From Dokdonella_A sp963775445 (GTDB lineage Bacteria; Pseudomonadota; Gammaproteobacteria; Xanthomonadales; Rhodanobacteraceae), in contig CAVZIT010000004.1 of the NCBI GenBank assembly GCA_963775445.1, positions 62,001-126,000 of the forward strand: 64,000 nt of DNA, given 5' to 3'. Each line of letters begins with the position of its first letter. Position 1 is the first letter of the stretch. Made by a program: the position numbers and the translations under genes. This document shows positions 53,360-62,334 of this stretch, in pieces. The notes beneath the pieces are model-generated. The model saw nothing but the letters and a program-made list of their open reading frames with translations. It was not told the DNA's origin and searched no databases.

Positions 53360-54433
53360 TTATAGCAGTGCCCGCACTGTGCCCCGTTCCACGTGGAACA
53401 TCGTCGTGGGACTGATCGACTCCAGGCCAACTGGGGTACCCGTGCCGGTCAGCAGGACCTGGACGGGCCAGGATCGAAGCGTATCGATCGTCTGTTGCTG
53501 ATGTCGTGGATCAAGCTCAGACGCCAAGTCGTCAAGGCCGAGAATGGGCCACTCCCCTGTGCGCGCCGCATGCAGGCGAACCTGCGCAAGGATGCATGCG
53601 AGTGCACACAACTTCTCATGGCCACGAGACAATTGCTCTCGCCGGTGGGCCAAATCGAAGGCGATCGACCAATCAGCCCGGTGCGGCCCTCGGGTTGTCA
53701 CGCCTCGCATAAAGTCTGTTTCCCGGCGCGCGAAAAGGACATCCCGCAGGAGCAGCTGCTCATCCCAGCCTTGATCGAATTGCAGGTCAGGCTCTCCGAG
53801 TTCCGGCACAAGGGAAGCCAATGCCTCTGAAATCAATGGACATAATGCGTTGAAATACTCGAGCCGCAAACGATTCAATTCACCTGCGGCGAGCGCGAGT
53901 TCTTCGTCCCACACATCGATCTCGGCCTGTGTTCCGTCTTGGCGCAATGCGGCGTTTCGTTGCTTCAGTGCACGTTTGCAGCGCCTCCAGATCGGCATAA
54001 ATCCGTGTTCCACGTGAAACACACCCCAATCCAGGAAACGGCGGCGCTCATCGGCGGGACCGGCGATCAATGCGTGAGACCCTGGTTCAAAACAGGCTAC
54101 GACGCATTGGCGAACCATTTCGCCCAGCGGTCGATTCAAACCGTCAATGCGCGCTTCAAGCCTGCTGCCTCTGCGGGCCAAACCAAGGCCGACCACCCTA
54201 TCACCCATGGCTATTTTCGCATGGAGGGCGTAGCTGTCACCGAGCGGGCCGGCAAGAGCATCTTTTGATCCCGGGCGAAACGATCTTCCGTGCGATAGTG
54301 CGTATGCGGCCTCGACCAATGTGGTCTTGCCTGCCCCGTTGGGGCCGATGAATACATTCCATCCCGGCGACAACTCAAGCTCCAGCGCTCGAATTACCCG
54401 CAGATTCTCTATTCTCAACTCAAGCAACCGCAC
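53360..54433 (-). CDS. recF: DNA replication and repair protein RecF
   Basis: A 357-residue SMC-like ATPase that loads RecA at gapped DNA. Walker A is GPNGAGKTT (residues 30-38); the signature LSRGHEKLCALACILAQ and Walker B LGLDDLASELD follow. It begins at GTG 54433, 12 bases after dnaN. Two short FHVE stretches in the protein (FHVEHG near residue 139 and FHVERG near the C-terminus) are encoded by the two parS-like sites listed separately. Confidence 0.96.
   Translation of the reverse strand: MRLLELRIENLRVIRALELELSPGWNVFIGPNGAGKTTLVEAAYALSHGRSFRPGSKDALAGPLGDSYALHAKIAMGDRVVGLGLARRGSRLEARIDGLNRPLGEMVRQCVVACFEPGSHALIAGPADERRRFLDWGVFHVEHGFMPIWRRCKRALKQRNAALRQDGTQAEIDVWDEELALAAGELNRLRLEYFNALCPLISEALASLVPELGEPDLQFDQGWDEQLLLRDVLFARRETDFMRGVTTRGPHRADWSIAFDLAHRREQLSRGHEKLCALACILAQVRLHAARTGEWPILGLDDLASELDPRHQQQTIDTLRSWPVQVLLTGTGTPVGLESISPTTMFHVERGTVRALL
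53385..53400. other. parS-like ParB-binding site in the 3' end of recF
   Basis: CGTTCCACGTGGAACA contains a 14-bp perfect palindrome and matches the chromosomal parS consensus TGTTNCACGTGAAACA at all but two positions. It sits within the last codons of recF. Confidence 0.75.
54006..54021. other. parS ParB-binding site inside recF
   Basis: TGTTCCACGTGAAACA matches the 16-base parS consensus (TGTTNCACGTGAAACA) at every specified base. It lies in recF, 621 bases from the second parS-like site. Chromosomal parS sites cluster near oriC and nucleate ParB for segregation. Confidence 0.88.
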
Positions 54434-54445
54434 CGAGTTTGCGAG

Positions 54446-55546
54446 TCAGAGGCGAAGTGGCATGATCACATGCCGCGACTCATCAGAATCGGGTTTGCGG
54501 ATCATGCAACTCGAGTTTGCATCCCGGAGACAGAGCAGCACCTCCTCACTGGACAGCGCGCCCAGCGCATCGAGCAGATAATTCACATTGAAACCGACAC
54601 TGAGGTCTGCGACCCCGGTTTTTGCTTCCAGTTCTTCGACAGCTTCTTCCTGCTCAGGATTGTGCGCGACGATCCGCAAACGATTGGGCGCAACCTCGAG
54701 TTTCACTCCGCGGTACTTCTCGTTAGAGAGAATTGCAGCTCGCTGCAGCGCCGCCCGCAAAGCATCACGGCTTACGCGAACCTCCTTGTCGGCGCCTATC
54801 GGGATGACGGCTTCATAGTCGGGGAAGCGCCCATCGATCAATTTGGACGTAAAAACCACGGTTTCGCGTCGCACCCGAAGATGATTTCGTCCGAATTCAA
54901 GTTCAACCGTGCCTTCGCCGGTTTCGAATAGACCCTGCAGCTCCAGCACGCCTTTGCGCGGCACAATGATCTGTCGGGCCTCTGCTACCGGCCGATCGAG
55001 TTTCGCGCCAGACAAAGCCAGCCGGTGCCCGTCAGTTGCAACACAGTTCAATCCGCTCTTGCGTAAGTCCAGCAGCAAGCCGTTGAGGTAATAGCGGACG
55101 TCCTGATGTGCCATTGCAAAACTGGTGCGCTCCATCAGTTCTTTTAGCGTCGCCTCTGAAAGACTTATTTTCTCAATTAAATCAATGTCATCTATAGTAG
55201 GAAACTCGCTGGCTGGCAGTGTCGCCAGCGTGAACTTGCTGCGACCAGCCGTGAGAATCGCGCGTTCGCCGTGCTGCTCCATCTTGATCCGGCATCCATC
55301 CGGCAGGGCCCGACAGATATCGAACAATTTCCGTGCAGGAATCGTCACGTCGCCAGACTCAAGATCCTCCGCGTCAGCGCACGCCGTCATCTCGACCTCG
55401 AGATCAGTACCTGTCAATGCGACTCCGCGTTCCCCAATCGAAACAAGCAAGTTACTCAGCACAGGCAGCGTCTGGCGCCGCTCTACGACACCCACGACGT
55501 GCTGCAACGGTTTCAGAAATGCTTCTCGCTGAATGCTGAATCGCAT
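54446..55546 (-). CDS. dnaN: DNA polymerase III sliding clamp (beta subunit)
   Basis: A 366-residue beta clamp with three homologous domains. MRFSIQREAFLKPLQHVVGVVERRQTLPVLSN at the start, DVRYYLNGLLLDL and LNCVATDGHRLAL in the middle, and VGFNVNYLLDALGAL near the end, closing with the canonical VIMPLRL terminus. Dimers encircle DNA and tether Pol III. Between dnaA (upstream across the oriC-like gap) and recF. Confidence 0.97.
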   Translation of the reverse strand: MRFSIQREAFLKPLQHVVGVVERRQTLPVLSNLLVSIGERGVALTGTDLEVEMTACADAEDLESGDVTIPARKLFDICRALPDGCRIKMEQHGERAILTAGRSKFTLATLPASEFPTIDDIDLIEKISLSEATLKELMERTSFAMAHQDVRYYLNGLLLDLRKSGLNCVATDGHRLALSGAKLDRPVAEARQIIVPRKGVLELQGLFETGEGTVELEFGRNHLRVRRETVVFTSKLIDGRFPDYEAVIPIGADKEVRVSRDALRAALQRAAILSNEKYRGVKLEVAPNRLRIVAHNPEQEEAVEELEAKTGVADLSVGFNVNYLLDALGALSSEEVLLCLRDANSSCMIRKPDSDESRHVIMPLRL

Positions 55547-55920
55547 GGTTCGTCGGCCTTGTTCTGCTAATGGTGGGAATCTTGATCTGGTAGTGTTGTT
55601 GCTGTTGGTGGTCTGGGTAAATTAATCTCTACTCAAAAATCCATTTCTACTCAGATAGATAGGTGGCTTCGAAAACAGACTGGAGCGTGCTGGAATCACT
55701 CGGGGGCCTGTGGGTAACTTCGTGTAATTTTTTCTCGGCTGACTTATCCACAGTTTTCCCAAGCTGCAGGCGTATGCATCGCATGGTCAATGCTGATGCC
55801 ATAAGGACCAAGTCCGCCAGCGGCCTTCCTCGTCGCACTCCGCGATGGCGCTGAAGAAATCCGACCCACTACTCAATCCCCCGGGGCACTTGATGGCGTC
55901 CAAGCGCTCCCACCATTCTC
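55547..55920. other. oriC: candidate origin of replication (dnaN-dnaA intergenic region)
   Basis: This 374-base gap holds a perfect DnaA box TTATCCACA (55744-55752), an inverted one-mismatch box TGTGGGTAA (55709-55717), an AT-rich stretch at ~55614-55660 and 55722-55735, and a direct repeat TCTACTCA (55628-55635 and 55646-55653) in the AT-rich part that could belong to an unwinding element. The dnaA-rpmH gap shows no such boxes. Only two clear boxes are visible, fewer than in many origins; dnaN promoters must also lie here. Confidence 0.7.
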
Positions 55921-57246
55921 TCAGGCACTGAGCGCGCGCAGCAATTTTTCCCAATCCTGCCGCAGCTTGCCATCGGTCTCGCGCAACTCCTTCACAGTCC
56001 TGCAAGCGTGCAGGACTGTCGTGTGGTCACGTCCCGCAAAGGCGTCTCCAATTTCCGGCAAGCTGTGTCCGGTCAATTCTTTGGCAAGCGACATGGCAAC
56101 TTGGCGCGGGCGTGCAACTGAACGATTGCGTCGCTTGGACAACAAGTCCGCCATGCGGAGCTGATAGTAGTCTGCCACTGTCTTCTGGATATTGGGGATG
56201 GTGATCGCCTGAGCGTGCACCATGAGCAGGTCGCGCAAGGTTTCCTGCGCAAAATCTACGCTGATCGGGCGCGCCTCGAAATTGGCGCGGGCGATCAGGG
56301 TGTTCAATGCGCCTTCAAGATCGCGAACATTCGAGCGCATGCTTTTTGCGATGAGAACCGCGACTTCTACTGGAAGGTCAACATTTTTCAGCTGTGCCTT
56401 GTTCAGCAAGATTGCCGCACGGGTCTCGAAGTCCGGCGGCTCGATCGCCACCGACAGCCCCCAGCCAAGGCGCGACTTCAATCTTGGCTCAAGATTTTCC
56501 ACTTCCTTGGGATAGCGATCACAGGTCAGGATTATCTGCTGCTTTCCATCGAACAAGGCGTTGAAGGTATGGAAAAACTCCTCCTGCGTGGTGTTTTTTC
56601 CGGCGAAAAACTGGATGTCGTCGATTAGCAGTGCATGCACCGAGCGAAAGCGCCGTTTGAAATCATCCATATTGCGCTGCTGCAGGGCCTTGACCATGCC
56701 GCTAACGAATTGTTCTGAGCGAAGATAAAGTACCTTGGTGTCGGGGCGGTTGCTTCGCATCAGATTGCCCGCAGCATGCATCAAGTGCGTCTTGCCAAGT
56801 CCGGTCCCACCGTAAAGCAACAGGGGGTTGTAGGCTCGCCCTGGATTCATCGCGACCTGAATCGCAGCTGCCTTGCCAAGTTGATTCGATTTGCCCTCGA
56901 TGAAATTTTCAAAAGTGTAATTGTGGTCGAGGTTCGCTTCAAAACGATCGCGGTTGGATGAATTCGGTCTGGCGCGACTCGAAAAAGTCGAAGAGGCGCT
57001 CGATCGGGATTTTCCGCCGATTCCGATTTCGACCGAGACCTTCGCGTCCCCAAGGTGCGCAAGCAACCGCTCTATCTCAGGAAGGAAGCGTTCGCGAACC
57101 GCCTCGACCGTGTACGCATTGGGGGCCAGCAGGCACAAGCGATCCCCCTGCTCGCTCGCCTGGAGCGGTGCAAGGTAGGTATGCATGTCCTCAGCGCTCA
57201 GTTCCGCCGCCAGACGCGCGAGACACCTCTGCCATAAGTCGCTCAT
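55921..57246 (-). CDS. dnaA: chromosomal replication initiator protein DnaA
   Basis: A 441-residue AAA+ initiator. Domain I (1-~75, LWQRCLARLAAELSAEDMHTYLAPL), a short serine-rich domain II (~78-100), the ATPase with Walker A GGTGLGKT (146-153), Walker B LLIDDIQFF and sensor sequences, and domain IV with the DNA-binding signature GRDHTTVLHACR. ATG 57246 is the family start. First gene of dnaA-(oriC-like gap)-dnaN-recF-gyrB, divergent from rpmH. Confidence 0.97.
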   Translation of the reverse strand: MSDLWQRCLARLAAELSAEDMHTYLAPLQASEQGDRLCLLAPNAYTVEAVRERFLPEIERLLAHLGDAKVSVEIGIGGKSRSSASSTFSSRARPNSSNRDRFEANLDHNYTFENFIEGKSNQLGKAAAIQVAMNPGRAYNPLLLYGGTGLGKTHLMHAAGNLMRSNRPDTKVLYLRSEQFVSGMVKALQQRNMDDFKRRFRSVHALLIDDIQFFAGKNTTQEEFFHTFNALFDGKQQIILTCDRYPKEVENLEPRLKSRLGWGLSVAIEPPDFETRAAILLNKAQLKNVDLPVEVAVLIAKSMRSNVRDLEGALNTLIARANFEARPISVDFAQETLRDLLMVHAQAITIPNIQKTVADYYQLRMADLLSKRRNRSVARPRQVAMSLAKELTGHSLPEIGDAFAGRDHTTVLHACRTVKELRETDGKLRQDWEKLLRALSA

Positions 57247-57351
57247 GTCGCCTCGATATTGTGTAGCGTCGACCCCGCGCCTGCTCATCCCGCATGCCGG
57301 ACGCCAACAGCAGTCTACCTGTTGGCGACACTTCCCCGCCAGTTCAAAAAC

Positions 57352-57380
57352 TTGACAGTCACAGCGCCAGAACCTACGAT
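57352..57380 (+). promoter_or_regulatory. sigma-70 promoter of rpmH
   Basis: TTGACA (57352-57357) and TACGAT (57375-57380) with a 17-base spacer, 40 bases upstream of rpmH. A perfect -35 and four of six matches at -10. Confidence 0.75.
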
Positions 57381-57419
57381 CCGCGGTCTTTTTGCGACCC
57401 TCCCTTACGGGATTACGAG

Positions 57420-57554
57420 ATGAAGCGCACCTATCAACCGAGCAATCTCAAGCGTGCCCGAGATCACGGGTTCCGCGCCCGCTCGAAGACCCGCGGGGGT
57501 CGCAAGGTCCTGAGCGCGCGCCGCGCCAAAGGTCGCAAGCGGCTCGCTGTCTGA
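57420..57554 (+). CDS. rpmH: 50S ribosomal protein L34
   Basis: A 44-residue basic protein, MKRTYQPSNLKRARDHGF...RGGRKVLSARRAKGRKRLAV, the standard L34 of the large ribosomal subunit. The frame is open upstream, but ATG 57420 gives the invariant N-terminus. Head of rpmH-rnpA-yidC-mnmE, divergent from dnaA. Confidence 0.97.
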   Translation: MKRTYQPSNLKRARDHGFRARSKTRGGRKVLSARRAKGRKRLAV

Positions 57555-57568
57555 AGTTATCAGGCGCC

Positions 57569-57976
57569 ATGGGTTGCGCGAGCTTCCCCAGCGCCGCACG
57601 CATGTTGCGGCCCGGCGATTTTCTTCGCCTTCGCAACCAAGCCAGGCGGGTCACTGCACGGCATTTTCGCGCGGAAGTCGCCGACGCAGCCGGCGTGATC
57701 GCACGCCTTGGTTTGGCGGTTTCGCGCCGGGTATCCAAGAGCGCGGTTCGGCGCAACCGTATAAAGCGCGTTGCCCGTGAGAGCTTTCGGCAGATACGGC
57801 ACCGGTTACCGCCAGTCGATATATTGCTCATTGCACGCGCCAGCGCGGCCAATGAAGGCAACGAAATGCTGCGCGCCGATCTTGTATTGCTGTGGCAACG
57901 GGTCGCGGCATTGATGCAGGCCGGGCTCCCCGGCACAATGGGGGCTGATTGTTGCCGCGCAATTGATCCCCCATAG
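57569..57976 (+). CDS. rnpA: ribonuclease P protein component
   Basis: A 135-residue basic protein that binds RNase P RNA for tRNA 5' processing. FPSAARMLRPGDFLRLRNQARRV and the RNR signature KSAVRRNRIKRVARESFR are diagnostic. ATG 57569 is 14 bases after the rpmH stop; an internal ATG at 57602 would cut into the conserved start. The C-terminal tail (GADCCRAIDPP) is not conserved. The usual yidD gene between rnpA and yidC is absent. Confidence 0.94.
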   Translation: MGCASFPSAARMLRPGDFLRLRNQARRVTARHFRAEVADAAGVIARLGLAVSRRVSKSAVRRNRIKRVARESFRQIRHRLPPVDILLIARASAANEGNEMLRADLVLLWQRVAALMQAGLPGTMGADCCRAIDPP

Positions 57977-58057
57977 CGACCCAGCCCGATCAGAATTGCT
58001 GATCGAGCGGCGGACGATATCCGCTTTCGCCAAGCTGACCTGGCTTGAACGTTCACC

Positions 58058-59785
58058 ATGAACAATCCACGCAACCTGTTGCTGCTCGCGCTGCTGTTTC
58101 TCGGATATCTTCTGTGGGTGCAATGGCAGCAGGATTTCCATCCATCTGCGCAGAGTGCGGCCGCGAAATCGGAGGTAGCGCAACGCGGCACTGCTGCAGC
58201 CACGCAGGCCGCTGCAACTCAGAAGAGTTCAAGTCCCGAAATTCCAACGGCAAGCGGCCCGACGGCAAATCCGTCAGGTAGCACACCCGCTGCGTCGAAC
58301 GATAATCAAGGTACCCCGCCGCCGGCACCTTCCCCGATCGTGGTGACCACCGACGTTCTGCGCGTCGAGATCAGTCCTGTTGGCGGCACCATTGTGTCTG
58401 CCGCGCTGCTCGCCTACCCCACGAAACCAAGGGACTATGCCGATCCGGTGCGGTTGCTCGACAGCCAACCGGATAAGTTTTTCGTAGCACAAACCGGTCT
58501 GGTCAGTTCCGACGCCGAGGCGCCAAGCCATCAGGCGATGATGCATGCGACGAGACTTAGCTACGGGTTGGCCGCGGGTAGTGATTCCATCGAAGTACCC
58601 CTGACCTGGACCGACAGTGCCGGACTCAGCGTGCGAAAGGTCTTCTCGTTCAAACGCGGCAGCTACGTGATCAACGAGCGCCAGGAAATTGCGAATGCCA
58701 GCTCGAAGGAATGGATTGGCAACGCCTATCGCCAGTTGCAACGCGTACCGCCGGTTCTTCAGACAAGCGGAATCAAGGGTTACGCCAATACGGCACGTTA
58801 CAGCTTTGTCGGCGCCGCATGGTACAGCCGCGAAAACAAGTTCGAGAAACTCAAGTTCGCCAAGTTCAAGGATGACCCGCTATCCAAGGACTTTTCCGGC
58901 GGTTGGGCAGCGATGCTGCAGCATTACTTTTTTGCTGCCTGGATCCCGCCGAACGATGAGGTAGACCACTATTCCACAGCGATGGTGCAGGCTGATGACC
59001 AAGCCCGTTACCTGATCCGTGCAGTGTCACCGCCGATAACGGTCGCGCCGGGCGCGCACGCCGCCACGTCGGCGAGACTCTATGTTGGTCCAAAGTTGCA
59101 GGGCACACTGGACCAGGTCGCGCCGGGTCTCGCGTTGACAGTCGATTACGGAATATTCACCGTGATCTCCGAGCCGTTGCACTGGATTCTCTCGCTGTTC
59201 CACAAGCTGACCGGGAACTGGGGATTCGCGATCATTCTGCTCGTACTCCTGATCAAGGCGGTATTCTTCAAGCTCAGCGAAGCGCAATACCGGTCGATGG
59301 CGAAGATGCGCAAGATGCAGCCGCGCATCAAGGCGCTCAAGGATCGCTACGGAGACGATCGCCAGAAAGTCAATGCGGCGATGATGGAGCTTTACAAGAA
59401 GGAAAAAATAAACCCGCTGGGTGGTTGTCTGCCTATGCTGGTGCAGATACCGGTGTTCTTCGCCCTTTACTGGGTATTGCTCGAAAGCGTCGAATTGCGC
59501 CAGGCGCCTTTCATCCTCTGGATCCACAACCTGACAGCCCCGGACCCTTATTACGTATTGCCGGCACTCAATGCATTGGCCATGCTTGCTACCCAGTGGC
59601 TGACGCCAAACGCGGGCATGGACCCCATGCAGGCGAAAATGATGAAGATCATGCCGCTCGCATTTTCGGTGATGTTCGCATTCTTCCCGGCCGGTCTGGT
59701 GTTGTACTGGACGGTCAATGGTACGTTGTCGCTGGCCCAGCAATGGATCATCACCAAACGCATCGATGCAGGCCAGAAAGCCTGA
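58058..59785 (+). CDS. yidC: membrane protein insertase YidC
   Basis: A 575-residue inner-membrane insertase. The N-terminal transmembrane anchor (LLLLALLFLGYLLW) is followed by a ~300-residue periplasmic domain with a low-complexity linker, and the conserved core with NWGFAIILLVLLIKAVFFKLSEAQYRSMAKMRKMQPRIK and its catalytic-groove arginine, then LGGCLPMLVQIPVFFALYWVL. Ends in a basic tail. It inserts small membrane proteins with or without Sec. Next gene mnmE starts 4 bases downstream. Confidence 0.97.
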   Translation: MNNPRNLLLLALLFLGYLLWVQWQQDFHPSAQSAAAKSEVAQRGTAAATQAAATQKSSSPEIPTASGPTANPSGSTPAASNDNQGTPPPAPSPIVVTTDVLRVEISPVGGTIVSAALLAYPTKPRDYADPVRLLDSQPDKFFVAQTGLVSSDAEAPSHQAMMHATRLSYGLAAGSDSIEVPLTWTDSAGLSVRKVFSFKRGSYVINERQEIANASSKEWIGNAYRQLQRVPPVLQTSGIKGYANTARYSFVGAAWYSRENKFEKLKFAKFKDDPLSKDFSGGWAAMLQHYFFAAWIPPNDEVDHYSTAMVQADDQARYLIRAVSPPITVAPGAHAATSARLYVGPKLQGTLDQVAPGLALTVDYGIFTVISEPLHWILSLFHKLTGNWGFAIILLVLLIKAVFFKLSEAQYRSMAKMRKMQPRIKALKDRYGDDRQKVNAAMMELYKKEKINPLGGCLPMLVQIPVFFALYWVLLESVELRQAPFILWIHNLTAPDPYYVLPALNALAMLATQWLTPNAGMDPMQAKMMKIMPLAFSVMFAFFPAGLVLYWTVNGTLSLAQQWIITKRIDAGQKA

Positions 59786-59789
59786 CGCG

Positions 59790-61133
59790 ATGAACATGCC
59801 GGGCGACACCGTCGTCGCCATAGCCACCCCCCCCGGCATCGGCGGCATCGGAATCTTGCGCGTCTCCGGACCGCTTTGTCGCGGAATCGCCGAATCGTTT
59901 CTGGGCCATGCAGCTCGCCCGCGGCACGCTCACGTGTGTGTGTTCGGTGACGGTGCCGGAGACCTGATAGATCGCGGTCTGTTGCTGTGGTTTCCGGGTC
60001 CTCACTCCTTTACCGGGGAAGACGTACTCGAGCTGCACGCACACGGCAGCCCGGTCGCCTTGGGCATGTTGCAAGCGCGGGTCGTTGAACTCGGCGCTCT
60101 ACCTGCGCGGCCCGGCGAATTCTCCGAACGCGCATTTCTCAATGGCAAGCTTGATCTGACGCAGGCCGAGGCAATCGCCGACCTGATCGCGAGTGGCTCC
60201 ACAGCCGCCGCGCGCGCGGCGTTGCGAAGCCTCGAGGGCGAGTTTTCGGATCGGGTGCGTCGGTTGACCGCTGCGCTGATCCGACTACGCGGATATCTCG
60301 AAGCCGCGATCGACTTCGCTGACGAGCAAATCGATTTTCTGGCAACACCCGAAGTATTTCAGCACTTGGACGTGCTCCAGTCGGATCTGGCCGGCCTGCT
60401 GATCGAAACGCAACGCGGCGTGCGGCTGACTGACGGCCTGCATGTGGTCATCGCGGGAAAACCGAACGCCGGCAAGTCGAGTCTGCTCAACAAACTCGCG
60501 CAAAGCGATCGCGCAATCGTGACCGAGATCGCCGGAACCACGCGCGATGTCCTGCGTGAGACCATCGAGCTTGATGGTGTCGCAGTCGCCTTGGTCGACA
60601 CAGCCGGTCTTCGGGAATCGGAGGACGCCATCGAACGCGAAGGGGTTCGTCGCGCCCGCGCCGAGCTCGCACTGGCCGACGTCGCATTGCTGGTGACCGA
60701 GGACGACCTCGAGGACGACGCAAGCATTCCCGGCGATCTGGCTGATGGTGCGATAGGCATCGTCATACACAACAAGATCGATCTTCGTGGCGGCGTGCCC
60801 CGGCGACGAATGTGCGGAACGAACGTGCATCTCTGGTTATCGGCGCTGTCGGGAGAGGGCCTCGACCTCTTGCGCACCGAACTTAAGCGTGCAGCGGCTT
60901 ACGAAGAGAGTTCGGGCGGGTCTTTCAGCGCGCGCATCCGACACGTCAACGCGCTGGAACGCGCCGGACGCGAACTGGACTCGGCGCGAGTCGCGCTGTT
61001 CCAGCAGCAAGCAATCGAGCTTGCGCTTGAGGATCTGCGCCGAGTCCAAGAGGCGCTTGGCGAAATTACTGGAGAGTTCAGCAACGAAGATTTGCTCGGG
61101 AAGATCTTCTCGACGTTCTGCATCGGCAAGTAG
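59790..61133 (+). CDS. mnmE: tRNA modification GTPase MnmE
   Basis: A 447-residue homodimeric GTPase partner of MnmG for U34 modification. The tetrahydrofolate-binding N-terminal domain starts DTVVAIATPPGIGGIGILRVSG. The G domain has G1 GKPNAGKS (223-230), switch I/G2 EIAGTTRDV, G3 DTAGLRES and G4 NKID; the C-terminal CIGK (444-447) supplies the catalytic cysteine. ATG 59790 follows the yidC stop by 4 bases. Confidence 0.96.
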   Translation: MNMPGDTVVAIATPPGIGGIGILRVSGPLCRGIAESFLGHAARPRHAHVCVFGDGAGDLIDRGLLLWFPGPHSFTGEDVLELHAHGSPVALGMLQARVVELGALPARPGEFSERAFLNGKLDLTQAEAIADLIASGSTAAARAALRSLEGEFSDRVRRLTAALIRLRGYLEAAIDFADEQIDFLATPEVFQHLDVLQSDLAGLLIETQRGVRLTDGLHVVIAGKPNAGKSSLLNKLAQSDRAIVTEIAGTTRDVLRETIELDGVAVALVDTAGLRESEDAIEREGVRRARAELALADVALLVTEDDLEDDASIPGDLADGAIGIVIHNKIDLRGGVPRRRMCGTNVHLWLSALSGEGLDLLRTELKRAAAYEESSGGSFSARIRHVNALERAGRELDSARVALFQQQAIELALEDLRRVQEALGEITGEFSNEDLLGKIFSTFCIGK

Positions 61134-61245
61134 AGCGTGGCTGCCTAAACCTTTCATTGCGCACGACCGGACACTTGTGGCGACATCGTGCCGATGGACG
61201 CTGGCGCCGTGTTACTGCAGTGGGTTCATGCGACAATTTCGCAGT

Positions 61246-61322
61246 GCGCCCGTAGCTCAGTTGGATAGAGTACTGCCCTCCGAAGGCAGGGGTCGGGGGT
61301 TCGAATCCCTCCGGGCGCGCCA
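61246..61322 (+). tRNA. tRNA-Arg, anticodon CCG
   Basis: A 77-base cloverleaf with acceptor stem GCGCCCG/CGGGCGC, D-arm AGCTCAGTTGGATAGAGT, anticodon stem CTGCC/GGCAG with loop CTCCGAA (anticodon CCG at 61280-61282, reading CGG), T-arm GGGTTCGAATCCC and an encoded CCA (61320-61322). No integrase or element follows it. Confidence 0.95.
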
Positions 61323-61490
61323 CCTGTAGGACGAATCGAGGCTCACTTTGTGCGGGGCGCGATCGGGCTTCGAGGGATACGGGGTGTTTCCATCTCCTGC
61401 GTCTGCGCCGAATTGTTAAAGGCGCGCGCTCCCATGTTTGACCTTTGTCCGCTCTCGCGTCGCGACCTTTCGTGGTTCGGGCTCGCTCGC

Positions 61491-61496
61491 TATACT
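61491..61496 (+). promoter_or_regulatory. -10-like element before the cytochrome c5 gene
   Basis: TATACT at 61491-61496 (5 of 6 consensus) lies 50 bases upstream of GTG 61546. No good -35 is seen at 16-18 bases upstream, so it is a weak call. Confidence 0.35.
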
Positions 61497-61545
61497 TGCG
61501 CGTCTTTTGGCGGCTCGATCGCCGCTTGCGCGCAAGGGTGAATCC

Positions 61546-62079
61546 GTGAGCAGTCCTGTAGTCAAGACCGATCTGGTCTTTCTCAAGCACTTTGCGATGG
61601 TGATCGGCGCCCTCATGCTGATTGCGGTAGTGCTGATAATCATCGCCGTGCATATCTACGACAACAATCCACCTGCGACCAGCCCCGGCGCCGCGCGGGC
61701 TGTGCAAGAGCGCATGGCCCCCGTGGGCGCAGTTTATGCGGGAGACACGGGACGGGCGGCGATGCTCGCCGCACAGCAGGCGGCCAAGGCTGCCGCTGCA
61801 TCCCAGGTCGCTTATGGCGGAACGCTCGACGGCAAAACCATCTTCGGCAACCTGTGTCAGACGTGCCATACGACCGGTGCGGCAGGAGCGCCCAAGATTT
61901 CGGACAAAGCCGCCTGGGCGCCGCGCATCGCACAAGGGTTGCAAACGCTGGTCACGCATGCAATCGAAGGTTACAAGGGACCGGACGGAAACCAGATGCC
62001 GGCCAAGGGGGGTAATCCGGCGTTGACGGATGCACAAGTCAAGGCGACCGTCGAATGGATGGTCGACCAGATAAAGTAG
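61546..62079 (+). CDS. membrane-anchored cytochrome c5
   Basis: A 177-residue class I cytochrome c. One N-terminal transmembrane anchor (~17-35, AMVIGALMLIAVVLIIIAV) is followed by an alanine-rich linker and a heme domain with CQTCH (C104, C107, H108) and the Met ligand in GNQMPAKGG, as in cytochrome c5 (CccB). Electron carrier to terminal oxidases or peroxidases. It starts with GTG 61546. Confidence 0.88.
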   Translation: MSSPVVKTDLVFLKHFAMVIGALMLIAVVLIIIAVHIYDNNPPATSPGAARAVQERMAPVGAVYAGDTGRAAMLAAQQAAKAAAASQVAYGGTLDGKTIFGNLCQTCHTTGAAGAPKISDKAAWAPRIAQGLQTLVTHAIEGYKGPDGNQMPAKGGNPALTDAQVKATVEWMVDQIK

Positions 62080-62334
62080 CAGCGCTGTAGCGCGAAGCGC
62101 CGAGTTCGATCCGTGTTGCAGGCAGGCTGCGCCGATTGAACAGTCACCCATCATCGGGGCGCGGAGTGTAGCGGCGCAGCTCGCCTTCGCAATTCAGTCG
62201 GGAAAGCTGCCGGCCCCGGTTCATGACCGGCTGCGTGCACGAAATCCATCTGCCAGCTGGATCGCCGGGAGCTCTGGCTTGCATCACGGCCTTGCGCTGG
62301 CGCAATTCCCGCTAATCGGTATGATCCGGCGTTC

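Noticed and set aside
57247..57419. Second origin in the dnaA-rpmH gap
   Set aside because: No DnaA box with up to one mismatch was seen; only the rpmH promoter is recognisable.
61246..61545. Integration site for a mobile element downstream of tRNA-Arg
   Set aside because: No integrase gene or repeated tRNA 3' end; the following genes are ordinary core genes.
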